Source of the DNA: UMGS1519 sp050951005 | Lineage (GTDB): Bacteria > Actinomycetota > Coriobacteriia > Coriobacteriales > Eggerthellaceae | NCBI GenBank assembly: GCA_050951005.1 | Contig: JBMNIP010000005.1 | Coordinates: 186,001 to 250,000 of the forward strand | DNA length: 64,000 nucleotides | Reading direction: 5' to 3' | Shown here: positions 50,638 to 59,255 of the stretch, in pieces | Layout: each line of letters begins with the position of its first letter | How positions within the stretch are numbered: position 1 is the first letter of the stretch | The notes under the pieces: generated by a model | Database searches by the model: none | What the model saw: the letters and a program-made list of their open reading frames with translations, nothing else | Told to the model about the DNA's origin: nothing | Program-made: the position numbers and the translations under genes

Positions 50638-51438
50638 ATGAATTCCCGATTTTCCTGGAATTCTACCCGTTACCACGGCCGCTCGAGCCGCCAACGTAAA
50701 GGAAAGCACTCCTTGCGGGCACTCATCTGCCTGCTCTTGGGGATACTGATCCTCCTTTCGTTGGCGGCAGCGGGTCTGATATGGGATGGAATGAAGTCAA
50801 CGTACCAAACCGCCCCCGAATGCCAACCGGTTTCAGATACAATCTCGGGAAAGACGGACAACAGGTCCTATCCCTCGATAGATTGGCGTCGCTGGAAAAC
50901 GGACAGGCAATCCTTCGTCGGCTGGATCACCGTACCCGGAACGCGCATCAACTACCCCTTCGTCCATGCGTCTGTTGAGGATCCCGGGTACTATCTCGAC
51001 CATGATTTCTGGGGCGATTTCAACTATTACGGATGCATCTTCCTCGATAGCGGCTGTTCGCCGACGTTTCTATCGATGAACAGCATCCTGTATGGGCACA
51101 ATATGGCCTGGGACAACGAGATGTTCGGCGATCTGGAGAGGTATTCTGATGAAAGGTTCGCCAAAAAGCATAGGCGGGTGCTTATCCAAACGCCCTCGAC
51201 GAAGCGCTCCTATACTATCGTGGCCTCAACGGTCATCGACGGAACTCGGACGGACAAACGCCTCGCGTTTGATTCGTATCAGACATTCCAGTCCTGGTGG
51301 CGGAAGATTTATCGCGGCGCCGATATCCGCCTTGAGAATGCCACACCGAAACGCGCACGGATATTGACGCTGTGCACGTGCTCTTATCACCGATGGGATA
51401 ACGAACGTACCTTGGTATTCGCGATTCCCGACGAATGA
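50638..51438 (+). CDS. Class B sortase
   Basis: 266-aa membrane-bound transpeptidase. N-terminal hydrophobic anchor at 28-48. The catalytic triad is His154 in YGHNM, Cys248 in TLCTCSYHRW and Arg257 in NERTLVF. FVGWITVPGTRINYPFV and GDFNYYGCIFLD are SrtB-type blocks, including the longer loop before Cys that separates class B from class A. The ATG follows the substrate's TAG with no spacer, so translation is probably coupled. The pair indicates one dedicated substrate, anchored to peptidoglycan. Confidence 0.93.
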   Translation: MNSRFSWNSTRYHGRSSRQRKGKHSLRALICLLLGILILLSLAAAGLIWDGMKSTYQTAPECQPVSDTISGKTDNRSYPSIDWRRWKTDRQSFVGWITVPGTRINYPFVHASVEDPGYYLDHDFWGDFNYYGCIFLDSGCSPTFLSMNSILYGHNMAWDNEMFGDLERYSDERFAKKHRRVLIQTPSTKRSYTIVASTVIDGTRTDKRLAFDSYQTFQSWWRKIYRGADIRLENATPKRARILTLCTCSYHRWDNERTLVFAIPDE

Positions 51439-51469
51439 GGAGATTATGCAGCACCGATAAAGCCAGGGT

Positions 51470-51507
51470 CGAAAATAAAGGCCGGCACCCGCTTATGGAT
51501 GCCGGCC
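51470..51507 (-). terminator. Terminator of the tRNA-Pro/tRNA-Gly unit
   Basis: Minus-strand stem GGCCGGCA/TGCCGGCC with a 12-nt loop, followed by TTTATTTT, just after tRNA-Gly. It also lies 31 bp after the convergent sortase stop. Confidence 0.9.
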
Positions 51508-51520
51508 GTACCAGATAAGC

Positions 51521-51594
51521 TGGAGCGGGTGACGGGAATCGAACCCGCGTCATGAGCTTGGAAGGCTCAGGTTCTACCATTGAACCACACCCGC
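51521..51594 (-). tRNA. tRNA-Gly (anticodon TCC)
   Basis: Minus-strand cloverleaf with acceptor GCGGGTG/CACCCGC and anticodon loop CTTCCAA (TCC, decoding GGA). CCA is encoded at 51523-51521. Confidence 0.95.
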
Positions 51595-51595
51595 A

Positions 51596-51672
51596 TGGTC
51601 GGGACGACAGGATTCGAACCTGCGACATCCTGCTCCCAAAGCAGGCGCGCTACCAGACTGCGCCACGTCCCG
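51596..51672 (-). tRNA. tRNA-Pro (anticodon TGG)
   Basis: Minus-strand cloverleaf with acceptor CGGGACG/CGTCCCG and anticodon loop TTTGGGA (TGG, decoding CCA). CCA is encoded at 51598-51596. It is separated from tRNA-Gly by 1 bp. Confidence 0.95.
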
Positions 51673-51689
51673 TCGTTCAACAGACAGGC

Positions 51690-51695
51690 ATTATA
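51690..51695 (-). promoter_or_regulatory. Extended -10 of the tRNA-Pro/tRNA-Gly promoter
   Basis: TGCTATAAT on the minus strand, with TATAAT at 51695-51690, 18 bp before the tRNA-Pro 5' end. The -35 (TTCGTG, 17 bp away) is weak. The rest of 51673-51855 has no supported gene. Confidence 0.6.
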
Positions 51696-51855
51696 GCAAA
51701 AAACCAGCTAGGCACGAAACGAATGCCAAGTTCCACAAAGGAGCCATGGCACCCAAGGCAGATCTGCAGCCACAATCCCTGAACCGTTCGGGGTGTCATC
51801 AAAGAAAAGCTCCAAGACGAACAAACGAAATCGCATTCAGGAAAAGCCGATTCCC

Positions 51856-52458
51856 CTATGCACCAGCCTCAAGAAGGGCGCGCAGGGCGCGCAGCGCATT
51901 GCCTCGATGGGAGATACCGCTCTTCATTTCCTGCGATACCTGGGCAAACGAAGTCTTACCATCCAGTCCGTCAGGCAAGAACAGCGGATCATAGCCGAAT
52001 CCGCTATCGCCCTCGGGTTCGAATCCGATGCGACCCTCAACGGTACCGCGCGCCACCGTCTCGGTGCCGTCTTCATCGATGAATACCAGCACGCAGACGA
52101 ACCGTGCCGTTCGTTTATCTGCCGTAACGTCGGCCAAGTTTTCAAGGAGCTTTGCGTTGTTTGCGGCATCATCGCCATGCGCGCCCGCGTAACGCGACGA
52201 GAAGACCCCGGGTTCACCATGCAAGGCATCCACTTCAAGGCCCGAATCGTCAGCCAGCACCGGACGTCCGCCTGCAATCGCATAGGCTGCCCGAGCTTTT
52301 ATTCGGGCATTTTCCTCGAATGTCTTTCCCGTCTCGTCGGGATCTGAAACCAAACCGGCATCCCGCAACGTGACGAACTCCCACCCGGGAAAGTCGAGCG
52401 CATGCTCGATCTCCTCTACCTTGTGAGCATTGTTGCTCGCAATCACCACTTGTTTCAT
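51856..52458 (-). CDS. rdgB: Non-canonical purine NTP pyrophosphatase (RdgB/HAM1)
   Basis: 200-aa house-cleaning enzyme that hydrolyses ITP, dITP and XTP to monophosphates. The start has IASNNAHKVEEI (SxNxxK substrate loop), then DETGKTFEENARIKA, the metal-binding LADDSGLEVDAL and GFGYDPLFLP, and it ends with SHRGNALRAL. Length is typical (about 200). A strong terminator separates it from the upstream L,D-transpeptidase gene, so it needs its own promoter in the last part of that spacer. Confidence 0.95.
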   Translation of the reverse strand: MKQVVIASNNAHKVEEIEHALDFPGWEFVTLRDAGLVSDPDETGKTFEENARIKARAAYAIAGGRPVLADDSGLEVDALHGEPGVFSSRYAGAHGDDAANNAKLLENLADVTADKRTARFVCVLVFIDEDGTETVARGTVEGRIGFEPEGDSGFGYDPLFLPDGLDGKTSFAQVSQEMKSGISHRGNALRALRALLEAGA

Positions 52459-52475
52459 GCCCAGTCTCTTTCACG

Positions 52476-52506
52476 AAAAGCGCCGCTGTCAGAGCAGCAG
52501 CGGCGC
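52476..52506 (-). terminator. Terminator of the L,D-transpeptidase gene
   Basis: Perfect 9-bp minus-strand stem GCGCCGCTG/CAGCGGCGC with a 9-nt loop and a TTTT run, 20 bp after the stop. Confidence 0.85.
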
Positions 52507-52526
52507 ACGTATCATCGATTTTCCAA

Positions 52527-54185
52527 TCAGTTGTGGACGATAACAACATCCCCCACTTGGATGAGCTGGTAAAGCTTACCCGCTGCACTCAGCGAGAGGT
52601 TCACGCAACCATGCGAACCGTACCCCTGCTTATACATGGACCCGCCGAAACTCGGCTGCCAAGTTGCATCATGCAGACCGATATAGTTCTCGACGAATGG
52701 CATCCAATAGGAGACCTTGGTTTCGTACTCCGGCGTATTTGTGCCCGAGACCATCTGGCCAATGAGCGTCGAAGGGCTCTCCTTGTTATTGATGGACCAG
52801 ACTCCTGTCGGGGTGTTGTGCTCGCCATCAGGCTTGCCGGTAATCACGTCGGCAGACCAAACACTCTTGCCGTTCACATAGAACACTGCATGCTGCGAGG
52901 AAAGGTCGATGTCGACATAGCGGGTACCGATATCCGAACCGTTTTTACTATAGGCATTGCCCTCGCTCGAACAGGGAATATCGATGGTGGTATTTTGACC
53001 TTTCTCGATTGCCGAAGAGAGTTTCGAACTCAACGAATCCTGATCTATGCTCCAGCCGTAATCGCCACCCGAAACGGTATAGGTGCCGCCATTCGAGTTG
53101 TGGACCGTACGCTTTGTGCCGACGGTATCGACCTCGCTTGCCAGATCGGCAACCCAGCTCTTCATCTTTGCCTTGCTGACGGATGCATTCAGCTCGTCGT
53201 CGAGCGTAATCCACTCGGAAATCTCATCGGCATTGACGACGGCGACTTTGGTGCCTGACATCTTCAGTGTGATTTTCGCTTTCAGGAACCCATTGGCCTC
53301 GTCCGCTGCCGTCTGCAAACGGCTGTCGTCACTGGTGACATCCGGCGTCTGGAGCTCGTCATCATCGATGGTGACCTGCTCTCGCATCACCATGATGCCA
53401 TTCGTCACTTTATCCATGACCTTATCGTAATCGAGCTTCGTACCCAATTGTTCTTTCTGCACAGTGAACTTGCCCTTGGAGGCGTTATAGGCGATGGTGG
53501 CGTCCTGAGGAGATGTCGCCGTCTTGTTCACTTGGTTCACTGCCTGTTTGACGGCTTTGCCCAGGGAACTGCCATCATAGGCATACTGGAGAAGATTGCT
53601 GAAATCATGCTGCTGGAATATCGCGACCGGCCAGGACCAGCCCGAAACCGAATCCATTGCGGTTTGGGCAACGGAATCCGCATCGATATTCGTATTGGCA
53701 TTCGACGCATCGACCGTCAGGTTCAGGCCCTTGCCCGTCACCTTCATGCTGAAGCTCTTGGCCTCGGCAGTCAGATCCTGCGCCACCTCATCGGCGGTCA
53801 TGAGCGAAATATCATCATCGCCGATCTTGGAATTGGGATAGTAATGACTTGAGAAGTATGCTGCCCCAGCAAGGTAAACAACCACGAGCACAGCAAGGAT
53901 AACGCCCACCACAACGCCGATAGTTTTCTTATTGTGGTGCTTCTCCTTGCGCTTCTGCTTGTATTTCGAAACATCGGAAGAAGCATAGGCAGCTGCGGAA
54001 GTACCGTAAGTGACTGTACCGGTATCGCTGGTCTTCCATGATTTGCCCGACCACGTGCTTGTCCCGGACATCCCGTCCTTCGAGCCGAATTTCTTCTCAT
54101 CGGCAGAAGCACCTTTGTTGAATTTCCCCTTCGAGGGCTTCTGGGCAGCGTGCTTGCCCTTTACGGCCTTGCTTTTCCGTACCAT
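52527..54185 (-). CDS. Membrane-anchored L,D-transpeptidase (YkuD) with PG-binding domains
   Basis: 552-aa cell-wall enzyme forming 3-3 crosslinks or attaching proteins to peptidoglycan. The N-terminal about 75 residues are basic and cytosolic, followed by one membrane helix (KTIGVVVGVILAVLVVVYLA region, about 84-108). Two putative peptidoglycan-binding (PG_binding_4-type) domains fill about 130-400. The YkuD domain ends the protein, with His505 in GLHDATW and the nucleophile Cys527 in SHGCVNL. It starts at ATG 54185, with a TGGTATACT extended -10 about 50 bp upstream. It is monocistronic. Confidence 0.93.
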   Translation of the reverse strand: MVRKSKAVKGKHAAQKPSKGKFNKGASADEKKFGSKDGMSGTSTWSGKSWKTSDTGTVTYGTSAAAYASSDVSKYKQKRKEKHHNKKTIGVVVGVILAVLVVVYLAGAAYFSSHYYPNSKIGDDDISLMTADEVAQDLTAEAKSFSMKVTGKGLNLTVDASNANTNIDADSVAQTAMDSVSGWSWPVAIFQQHDFSNLLQYAYDGSSLGKAVKQAVNQVNKTATSPQDATIAYNASKGKFTVQKEQLGTKLDYDKVMDKVTNGIMVMREQVTIDDDELQTPDVTSDDSRLQTAADEANGFLKAKITLKMSGTKVAVVNADEISEWITLDDELNASVSKAKMKSWVADLASEVDTVGTKRTVHNSNGGTYTVSGGDYGWSIDQDSLSSKLSSAIEKGQNTTIDIPCSSEGNAYSKNGSDIGTRYVDIDLSSQHAVFYVNGKSVWSADVITGKPDGEHNTPTGVWSINNKESPSTLIGQMVSGTNTPEYETKVSYWMPFVENYIGLHDATWQPSFGGSMYKQGYGSHGCVNLSLSAAGKLYQLIQVGDVVIVHN

Positions 54186-54235
54186 GTAACGTGGACCTCA
54201 GAATTCTTAGCTTTTCTATTAAATATCAAATCGGT

Positions 54236-54241
54236 AGTATA
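54236..54241 (-). promoter_or_regulatory. Extended -10 of the L,D-transpeptidase promoter
   Basis: TGGTATACT on the minus strand (TATACT at 54241-54236), about 50 bp before the ATG; the -35 is weak. On the plus strand the facing wzm unit may use TAGAAT at 54413-54418. Confidence 0.5.
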
Positions 54242-54504
54242 CCAACACACTCCGTAAACCGTCCCAATCGAAATCCCATCCCACAAAGTCTGCTGATGCG
54301 GGAACCGCAGAACACCGTTATGCGACCTCTGGCGTGCGCTCAGCGCAACATCTCCCGGTAATCTCCAATAAACGAACAGCCACCGAATGCTGAATCGCCG
54401 AACCGTATTCGCTAGAATGGGATGTTGCATGCGAGCCTTGAAGGTACGCACAAAAATGGAACGAAACGGCGAGGCGCCCAAGCGCCGACGCAATGAGGTG
54501 TGGC

Positions 54505-55326
54505 ATGGCGACAACTACGAATACCGCGAAACGGGGACGTTCGCTCGGACGCAAGACGCCCGTCTCCGAATTCACCCATAACCGATTCATCCTTTCCACG
54601 TTGGTATCTCGGGACTTCAAGTTGAAATACCGGCGCAGCATACTGGGAGTGGCCTGGTCGGTCCTCAATCCGCTACTGATGATGATCGTGCTTGCAGCCG
54701 TATTCAGCTATATGTTTCGCTTCGACATCGAGAATTTCCCCATGTACTTGATCCTGGGCACCACACTGTTCACGATGATGCAGAACTCCACAACCGATTC
54801 GATGCGCTCGATCATTGAATCAGCACCGCTGATCAAGAAAGTGAAGGTCGAGAAGATGCTCTTCCCTGTGGAGAAGGTCATATTCGAGCTCCTGAATTTC
54901 GCAATCTCCCTGATCGCCGTCGTCCTGGTTATGCTGTGGTTCCGCCTGGTACCGACCTGGAACGTGGTATTCCTGCCGTTGCTGATGGTATACATGCTGC
55001 TATTCTGCGCAGGCTTGGGATTGCTGCTGTCGGCCCTCGCCGTGTTCTTCCGCGATATGATCCATCTGTGGACCGTCGTCTGCACGGCTTGGACCTATGC
55101 CACACCGCTGTTCTACCCCTTAAGCCTGACCCCTGATTGGATGCAGGCTGCCATGCCTTGGAATCCCATGTACCAATACGTTGACTACTTCCGTCAAATC
55201 CTGCTGTACAACACAACGCCCGACTTGACCACGAACCTCATCTGCCTGGGAATGGCAGGAATCACCTTCGCAGTCGGCCTGCTGGTGTTCCGCAAGACGG
55301 AACGCAAGTTCATCCTGTTCGTGTAG
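54505..55326 (+). CDS. ABC-2 polysaccharide/teichoic acid exporter permease (Wzm/TagG type)
   Basis: 273-aa membrane subunit that, with the next gene's ATPase, flips a lipid-linked glycan to the outside. The N-terminal amphipathic part contains LVSRDFKLKYRRSILGVAWS, the ABC-2 family signature (LSRDFKLKYRRS-type), then about six helices. PLFYPLSLTPDWMQAAMPWNPMYQ (in parts FYPLSLTPDW, MPWNPMYQYVDYFR) is typical. ATG 54505 follows GAGGTG. It is 10 bp from wzt. In mycobacteria the matching transporter exports the arabinogalactan galactan. Confidence 0.9.
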   Translation: MATTTNTAKRGRSLGRKTPVSEFTHNRFILSTLVSRDFKLKYRRSILGVAWSVLNPLLMMIVLAAVFSYMFRFDIENFPMYLILGTTLFTMMQNSTTDSMRSIIESAPLIKKVKVEKMLFPVEKVIFELLNFAISLIAVVLVMLWFRLVPTWNVVFLPLLMVYMLLFCAGLGLLLSALAVFFRDMIHLWTVVCTAWTYATPLFYPLSLTPDWMQAAMPWNPMYQYVDYFRQILLYNTTPDLTTNLICLGMAGITFAVGLLVFRKTERKFILFV

Positions 55327-55336
55327 GCGGTGAAGC

Positions 55337-56164
55337 ATGACTGAAGAACAGAGCATCGCAGTCGAGCCCATCATCGAGCTTGACCACGTCCATATGGCAT
55401 TCAACATCGCCAATGAGAAGCTAACCAACCTGAAGGAATACTTCATCAAGATCATGAAGCACGAGCTGTTCTACCGCGAGTTCGTTGCGCTTCAGGATGT
55501 GACATTGGATATCTACCCTGGAGAACGCTATGGCTTCATCGGGGTAAACGGTTCGGGCAAATCCACTTTGCTGAAGATCATCGCCGGAGTCCTGGATCCC
55601 ACTACCGGCACCTGCATCACCCGTGGGTCCATCGCCCCGATCATCGAGCTCGGTGCCGGCTTCGACATCGAGCTTACCGGCCGGGAGAACATCTATCTTA
55701 ACGGCGCACTGCTGGGTTACAGCCGCCAATTCATCGACGAGCATCTGGACGAGATCGTGGAGTTCGCCGAAGTAGAGAAATTCGTCGACATGCCGCTGAA
55801 GAATTACTCTTCGGGAATGGTCACACGCATTGCCTTCTCCATCGCGACGGCAACGATCCCGGACATCCTCGTCGTAGATGAGGCCCTCTCCGTCGGCGAT
55901 ATCAACTTCCAGGCGAAATGCGAGGCACGCATCCATGAATTGGTGGAGGACAACGGCACCACTCTGCTCTTTGTATCGCATTCGATAGAGCAGGTTGAAC
56001 GCGTATGCGACCGCGCTTTATGGTTGGACCATGGCGTCACCCGGGAAATCGGCGAGGTTCATGAGGTTTGCGACCACTATCTGGCCGAACAAGAGAAGAA
56101 GAAGGAAGAAGAGATAGACGCCCTCAATGGGGATCCCCAACCCATGGAAAAGGAGGCTGAGTAA
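55337..56164 (+). CDS. ABC exporter ATPase (Wzt/TagH type)
   Basis: 275-aa nucleotide-binding subunit. Walker A is GVNGSGKSTLL near 70, the signature NYSSGMVTRIAF near 155 and Walker B ILVVDEALSVGD near 175, and the switch His is in FVSHS. The family features FIGVNGSGKST and ELGAGFDIELTGREN are clear. There is no C-terminal carbohydrate-binding domain as in some O-antigen Wzt proteins, so recognition of a special end-cap is unlikely. The C-terminal 25 residues are Glu/Lys rich. Genes before and after are 2-10 bp away. Confidence 0.93.
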   Translation: MTEEQSIAVEPIIELDHVHMAFNIANEKLTNLKEYFIKIMKHELFYREFVALQDVTLDIYPGERYGFIGVNGSGKSTLLKIIAGVLDPTTGTCITRGSIAPIIELGAGFDIELTGRENIYLNGALLGYSRQFIDEHLDEIVEFAEVEKFVDMPLKNYSSGMVTRIAFSIATATIPDILVVDEALSVGDINFQAKCEARIHELVEDNGTTLLFVSHSIEQVERVCDRALWLDHGVTREIGEVHEVCDHYLAEQEKKKEEEIDALNGDPQPMEKEAE

Positions 56165-56166
56165 CC

Positions 56167-57255
56167 GTGGCATTCACTGCACCCGACATCTCCATCATCA
56201 TCCCCGTCCACAATAGCGTGACCTTCTTCCGGCAGACCATGGAAAGCGTGTTGGCACAGGACATGCGCAACTACGAGGTCATCGTGGTGAACGACAGCTC
56301 TACCGACGGATCCCGCGATATCGCCGAAGAGCTGAAGCGCCTGTATGGCCGTATCCGCATTATCGATCTCGAAGGCAAGCAGGGCGCCGGCGCTGCACGC
56401 AACTTGGCGCTATACAATGCCTATGGCGAGTATGTGATATTCGCCGACCCCACCGACCTATTCCAACCCGACATGGCAACCAGCGCCTACGAGACCGCAA
56501 AACAACACGATGCCGACCTGGTAATCTTCGAATCGGAACCCATTTATTCCGAAGACCGTATCGAACAGCCGCGCCGTATGAAGGCCTCGTATCCCGCGGT
56601 CTTCAAACCGGAGGATCATCCTGGAAGCCTGTTCGAGGATTTCGGTTTCAACTTGAACTCCATGGCTTTCAGAAGGGAGTTCCTGCTGGAATCCCAAATC
56701 ATGTTTCCCAGCATGCCGCACGACGAGAGCCTGCTGTTCACGTGTTCGGCGCTGGCAACGGCAAATCTAATCGTACGTCTGCAACGCCCTCTGTACCAGC
56801 ATCGCCAGGCAGTCGAGAACGATATCGATCCGAACCTGTCGCCGTTGGACTTCCATGAGTGCTTGCGCTTACTGCGTGCGTACCTGGAATACCGCGACCT
56901 GTTTACGCGCTACCGCCAGACCTTTGCCAACCTGGCCGCCGCCCATGTCATCGATGGCCTCATGAACGCAGAGACGAGCCATGCCTTCATCCGCGCCTAC
57001 GAGTTCCTGCATATCCGGGGTATCTCTGATTTGGGATTCGTCGGAGCCGACGCCGTGATGCCGGAGGACGAAGGGGAATCGCGTATGCTCAGGGTCATCG
57101 TGGAAAACGACATGATCTCAGGAATGTTCGAATTCTGGCATTACGACCGCATGCTGTTGCAGGAACAGCTTGCCCAACCCGCTATTCAGTTCCCATCGAG
57201 CCTTCATCGGCGGGGTGGACTCTTTAAGAAGAAGCGTTCCTCTAAACGCCGTTAA
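56167..57255 (+). CDS. Family 2 glycosyltransferase in the exporter operon
   Basis: 362-aa cytosolic GT-A enzyme. IIIPVHNS and VNDSSTDGSRDI form the nucleotide-binding start, GAGAARNLAL follows and the DxD-like site is FADPTDLF near 98. The acceptor region SMPHDESLLFT follows near 180. The last 40 residues are basic (KKKRSSKRR). Starts at GTG 56167, with GGAGG 10 nt upstream. Third gene of the wzm-wzt unit, so it probably adds a sugar to the exported polymer or its lipid carrier. Donor and linkage are unknown. Confidence 0.87.
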   Translation: MAFTAPDISIIIPVHNSVTFFRQTMESVLAQDMRNYEVIVVNDSSTDGSRDIAEELKRLYGRIRIIDLEGKQGAGAARNLALYNAYGEYVIFADPTDLFQPDMATSAYETAKQHDADLVIFESEPIYSEDRIEQPRRMKASYPAVFKPEDHPGSLFEDFGFNLNSMAFRREFLLESQIMFPSMPHDESLLFTCSALATANLIVRLQRPLYQHRQAVENDIDPNLSPLDFHECLRLLRAYLEYRDLFTRYRQTFANLAAAHVIDGLMNAETSHAFIRAYEFLHIRGISDLGFVGADAVMPEDEGESRMLRVIVENDMISGMFEFWHYDRMLLQEQLAQPAIQFPSSLHRRGGLFKKKRSSKRR

Positions 57256-57301
57256 CGAGTGTGTCCCGGCAGACGCTCCTTCCACTAACCGCAATACAGA
57301 A

Positions 57302-57333
57302 GGCCGCTTGATCCCGTAGGGGACCGAGCGGCC
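57302..57333. terminator. Hairpin between convergent glycosyltransferase genes
   Basis: Outer stem GGCCGCT (57302-57308) with AGCGGCC (57327-57333) and an inner TCCC/GGGA with loop GTAG. It serves the wzm unit and the facing glfT2-like gene. Weak T content on both sides. Confidence 0.6.
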
Positions 57334-57382
57334 AGTATTCGCCGTGCTCCTGCTCTCTCTCGGCGGAAGGGAACTTACCTCC

Positions 57383-59239
57383 TCACTGCAAGTGCAGATA
57401 CTCCTTCCAGAAGCTCTGCGACGTCATCTCACGGAACGCATCCCTATACTGTTCGGCAACGACCTTGCCCTTGTTGCGATAATCGAAGCGCAGATCATGG
57501 TACCGCCCAATCAGCTCGCGATAACGTGCGCGGTCGATATGGCGCACTGTTCCCTCCTTGCCGCCCGCATTCAAGACGACAAGATTCTCGCGCATCGCGG
57601 TCGTCGTCCAGGGTGCCAATGAGAAATTCGGAGCCACCACTCCGGGCTTCTTTCGCAGCATCCAGCGCGGGAAGCGGTGGCGGTCGTGCGGAATGGTCTC
57701 AAGGGCTTTCAGGAACGCGGGGCGGTCGTCATCCTTATCCAGCCATTCGTCCTTCCAATGCAGGCCGGACATCATCTGCGGATCGAGGTCCTCGATAGGT
57801 TCGAGCTTCTCGTTCTTCGCGCTGTTCGCCTTCATCAGATCGGCTCCGTCAACCGACATCAGAAAGTCGGGGCCCTTAAGGTAATCACGCAGGCCATCGA
57901 GCCACAGCTCGGCAGCCGAGTAGTTCATCGAACGCAGGTAGATGTGGAAAATACGCCAGAAACGCAGCATGAATAGCGACTCGGAACTGCAATTGTCCAC
58001 CGCAATGGTAATCAGCATGTTGCGGACGTACTGATAGCAATCCACCGAAGCCCGGAAGCGTCCGATGAAACGGGAATGCCATACGCAGATGCCGTTCATC
58101 GTCATATAGGTCGGTTCGCAGCGCATCCCGTATTCGACATCGTCGCATCGCACGAAAAACGGCAGAGGCAGGCCATTCTCGCGGATACAGCTCATCGGGA
58201 TGCAGCTGAACCACCATGCGCCGTATGCCTTGTCGCGCTCGACATCGATCGATTCGTTCGTAACGATATCGTGGATCTTGTCAATGCTTAGATCCGGCTT
58301 GATCTTCTGATAGCCGCCCGAATCACGGACAAATGAAATATCCTCGAACTGGATGTTCGGCCGCTCGAGCTCCAGCATCGCACCGTTCACAAACGACAGG
58401 GCATAACGCGAGTTCGCCAATGAGAGCAGCGCATACAGACGCCTGAAGCTTTCGGGAGACACGCGCACATCATCATCCATCAGTATCACATGCGTGAAAT
58501 CCCTCGGTGCATTCATCGCTTCGATCATGCCGCGCGCAAATCCCCCCGACCCTCCGACGTTGTCATTCGGCAGGACCGTAACCCCTTCATCGGAAAGCCT
58601 TTGCGCATCGAGCGTCCGCCCATTATCGACTACATATAGATGGAATCGTTCCGCCAGGGGGCCCGGAACCCCAAGCACGTCACGTTTGATGCGCTCGATA
58701 TTGGGTATGACATACTCTTCCTTCTTGAATGTGGTGATGCACAACGCGAGATCGACGGGATGAATCTTCTCGAACTCGGCGAGCGTGTAGTAGTAGGCGT
58801 TCCGGATGGTTGTCGTACCCTCGGATGAAATCTTGAAACCCGCAACGGTGGTGTTGTTGAAAGGCACGTCCACTTCCACACGGGAGAAGTCCTGCGAGGC
58901 ACCAACCGTAGAGCGGTCTCCATGCGAAACATGGATCAGGTCGTCCTCACCGAGCGTAAGCCCCTCAAGCGAGATTCGGCAGGGATCGCCCGCAATCTCA
59001 AGATGCAGGCGAATGGTCATGATATCGGTGTATCGGCGCCATTTCTCAACGGAGATGGCATTGAAATAGGTGCAGAAATCGACTTCCCCGCTGAAGGAGA
59101 AGCTACCGGTCTCCTTGTCATAGGAAGTCCAGTCATCGGCACGATACAGGATATCGACATGATCTTTCAGGAAATCGTCCGCCTCGAACAGCACATTGGC
59201 CAATTTGAAGCGTTTCATTATCGTTGTGGTTGTCTTCAT
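57383..59239 (-). CDS. GlfT2-like galactofuranosyltransferase
   Basis: 618-aa glycosyltransferase with the architecture of mycobacterial GlfT2. An N-terminal beta-sandwich of about 160 residues is followed by a GT-A domain from LALCITTFKKEEYV and a helical C-terminal part. Metal site MDDDV is at 255-257, FFVRCDDVEYGMR holds Asp366/367 and CVWHSRF holds His388. These match the DDD, catalytic WDD-type and metal His positions of GlfT2, where Galf is added processively with alternating beta-1,5 and beta-1,6 links. Whether this enzyme is bifunctional cannot be seen. It is 16 bp after the GlfT1-like gene. Start ATG 59239 has weak ribosome signals. Confidence 0.85.
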   Translation of the reverse strand: MKTTTTIMKRFKLANVLFEADDFLKDHVDILYRADDWTSYDKETGSFSFSGEVDFCTYFNAISVEKWRRYTDIMTIRLHLEIAGDPCRISLEGLTLGEDDLIHVSHGDRSTVGASQDFSRVEVDVPFNNTTVAGFKISSEGTTTIRNAYYYTLAEFEKIHPVDLALCITTFKKEEYVIPNIERIKRDVLGVPGPLAERFHLYVVDNGRTLDAQRLSDEGVTVLPNDNVGGSGGFARGMIEAMNAPRDFTHVILMDDDVRVSPESFRRLYALLSLANSRYALSFVNGAMLELERPNIQFEDISFVRDSGGYQKIKPDLSIDKIHDIVTNESIDVERDKAYGAWWFSCIPMSCIRENGLPLPFFVRCDDVEYGMRCEPTYMTMNGICVWHSRFIGRFRASVDCYQYVRNMLITIAVDNCSSESLFMLRFWRIFHIYLRSMNYSAAELWLDGLRDYLKGPDFLMSVDGADLMKANSAKNEKLEPIEDLDPQMMSGLHWKDEWLDKDDDRPAFLKALETIPHDRHRFPRWMLRKKPGVVAPNFSLAPWTTTAMRENLVVLNAGGKEGTVRHIDRARYRELIGRYHDLRFDYRNKGKVVAEQYRDAFREMTSQSFWKEYLHLQ

Positions 59240-59255
59240 GGGTTAATGACCTTTG

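Noticed and set aside
51793..52347. 184-codon plus-strand frame overlapping rdgB
   Set aside because: Antisense to rdgB for most of its length with no family match.
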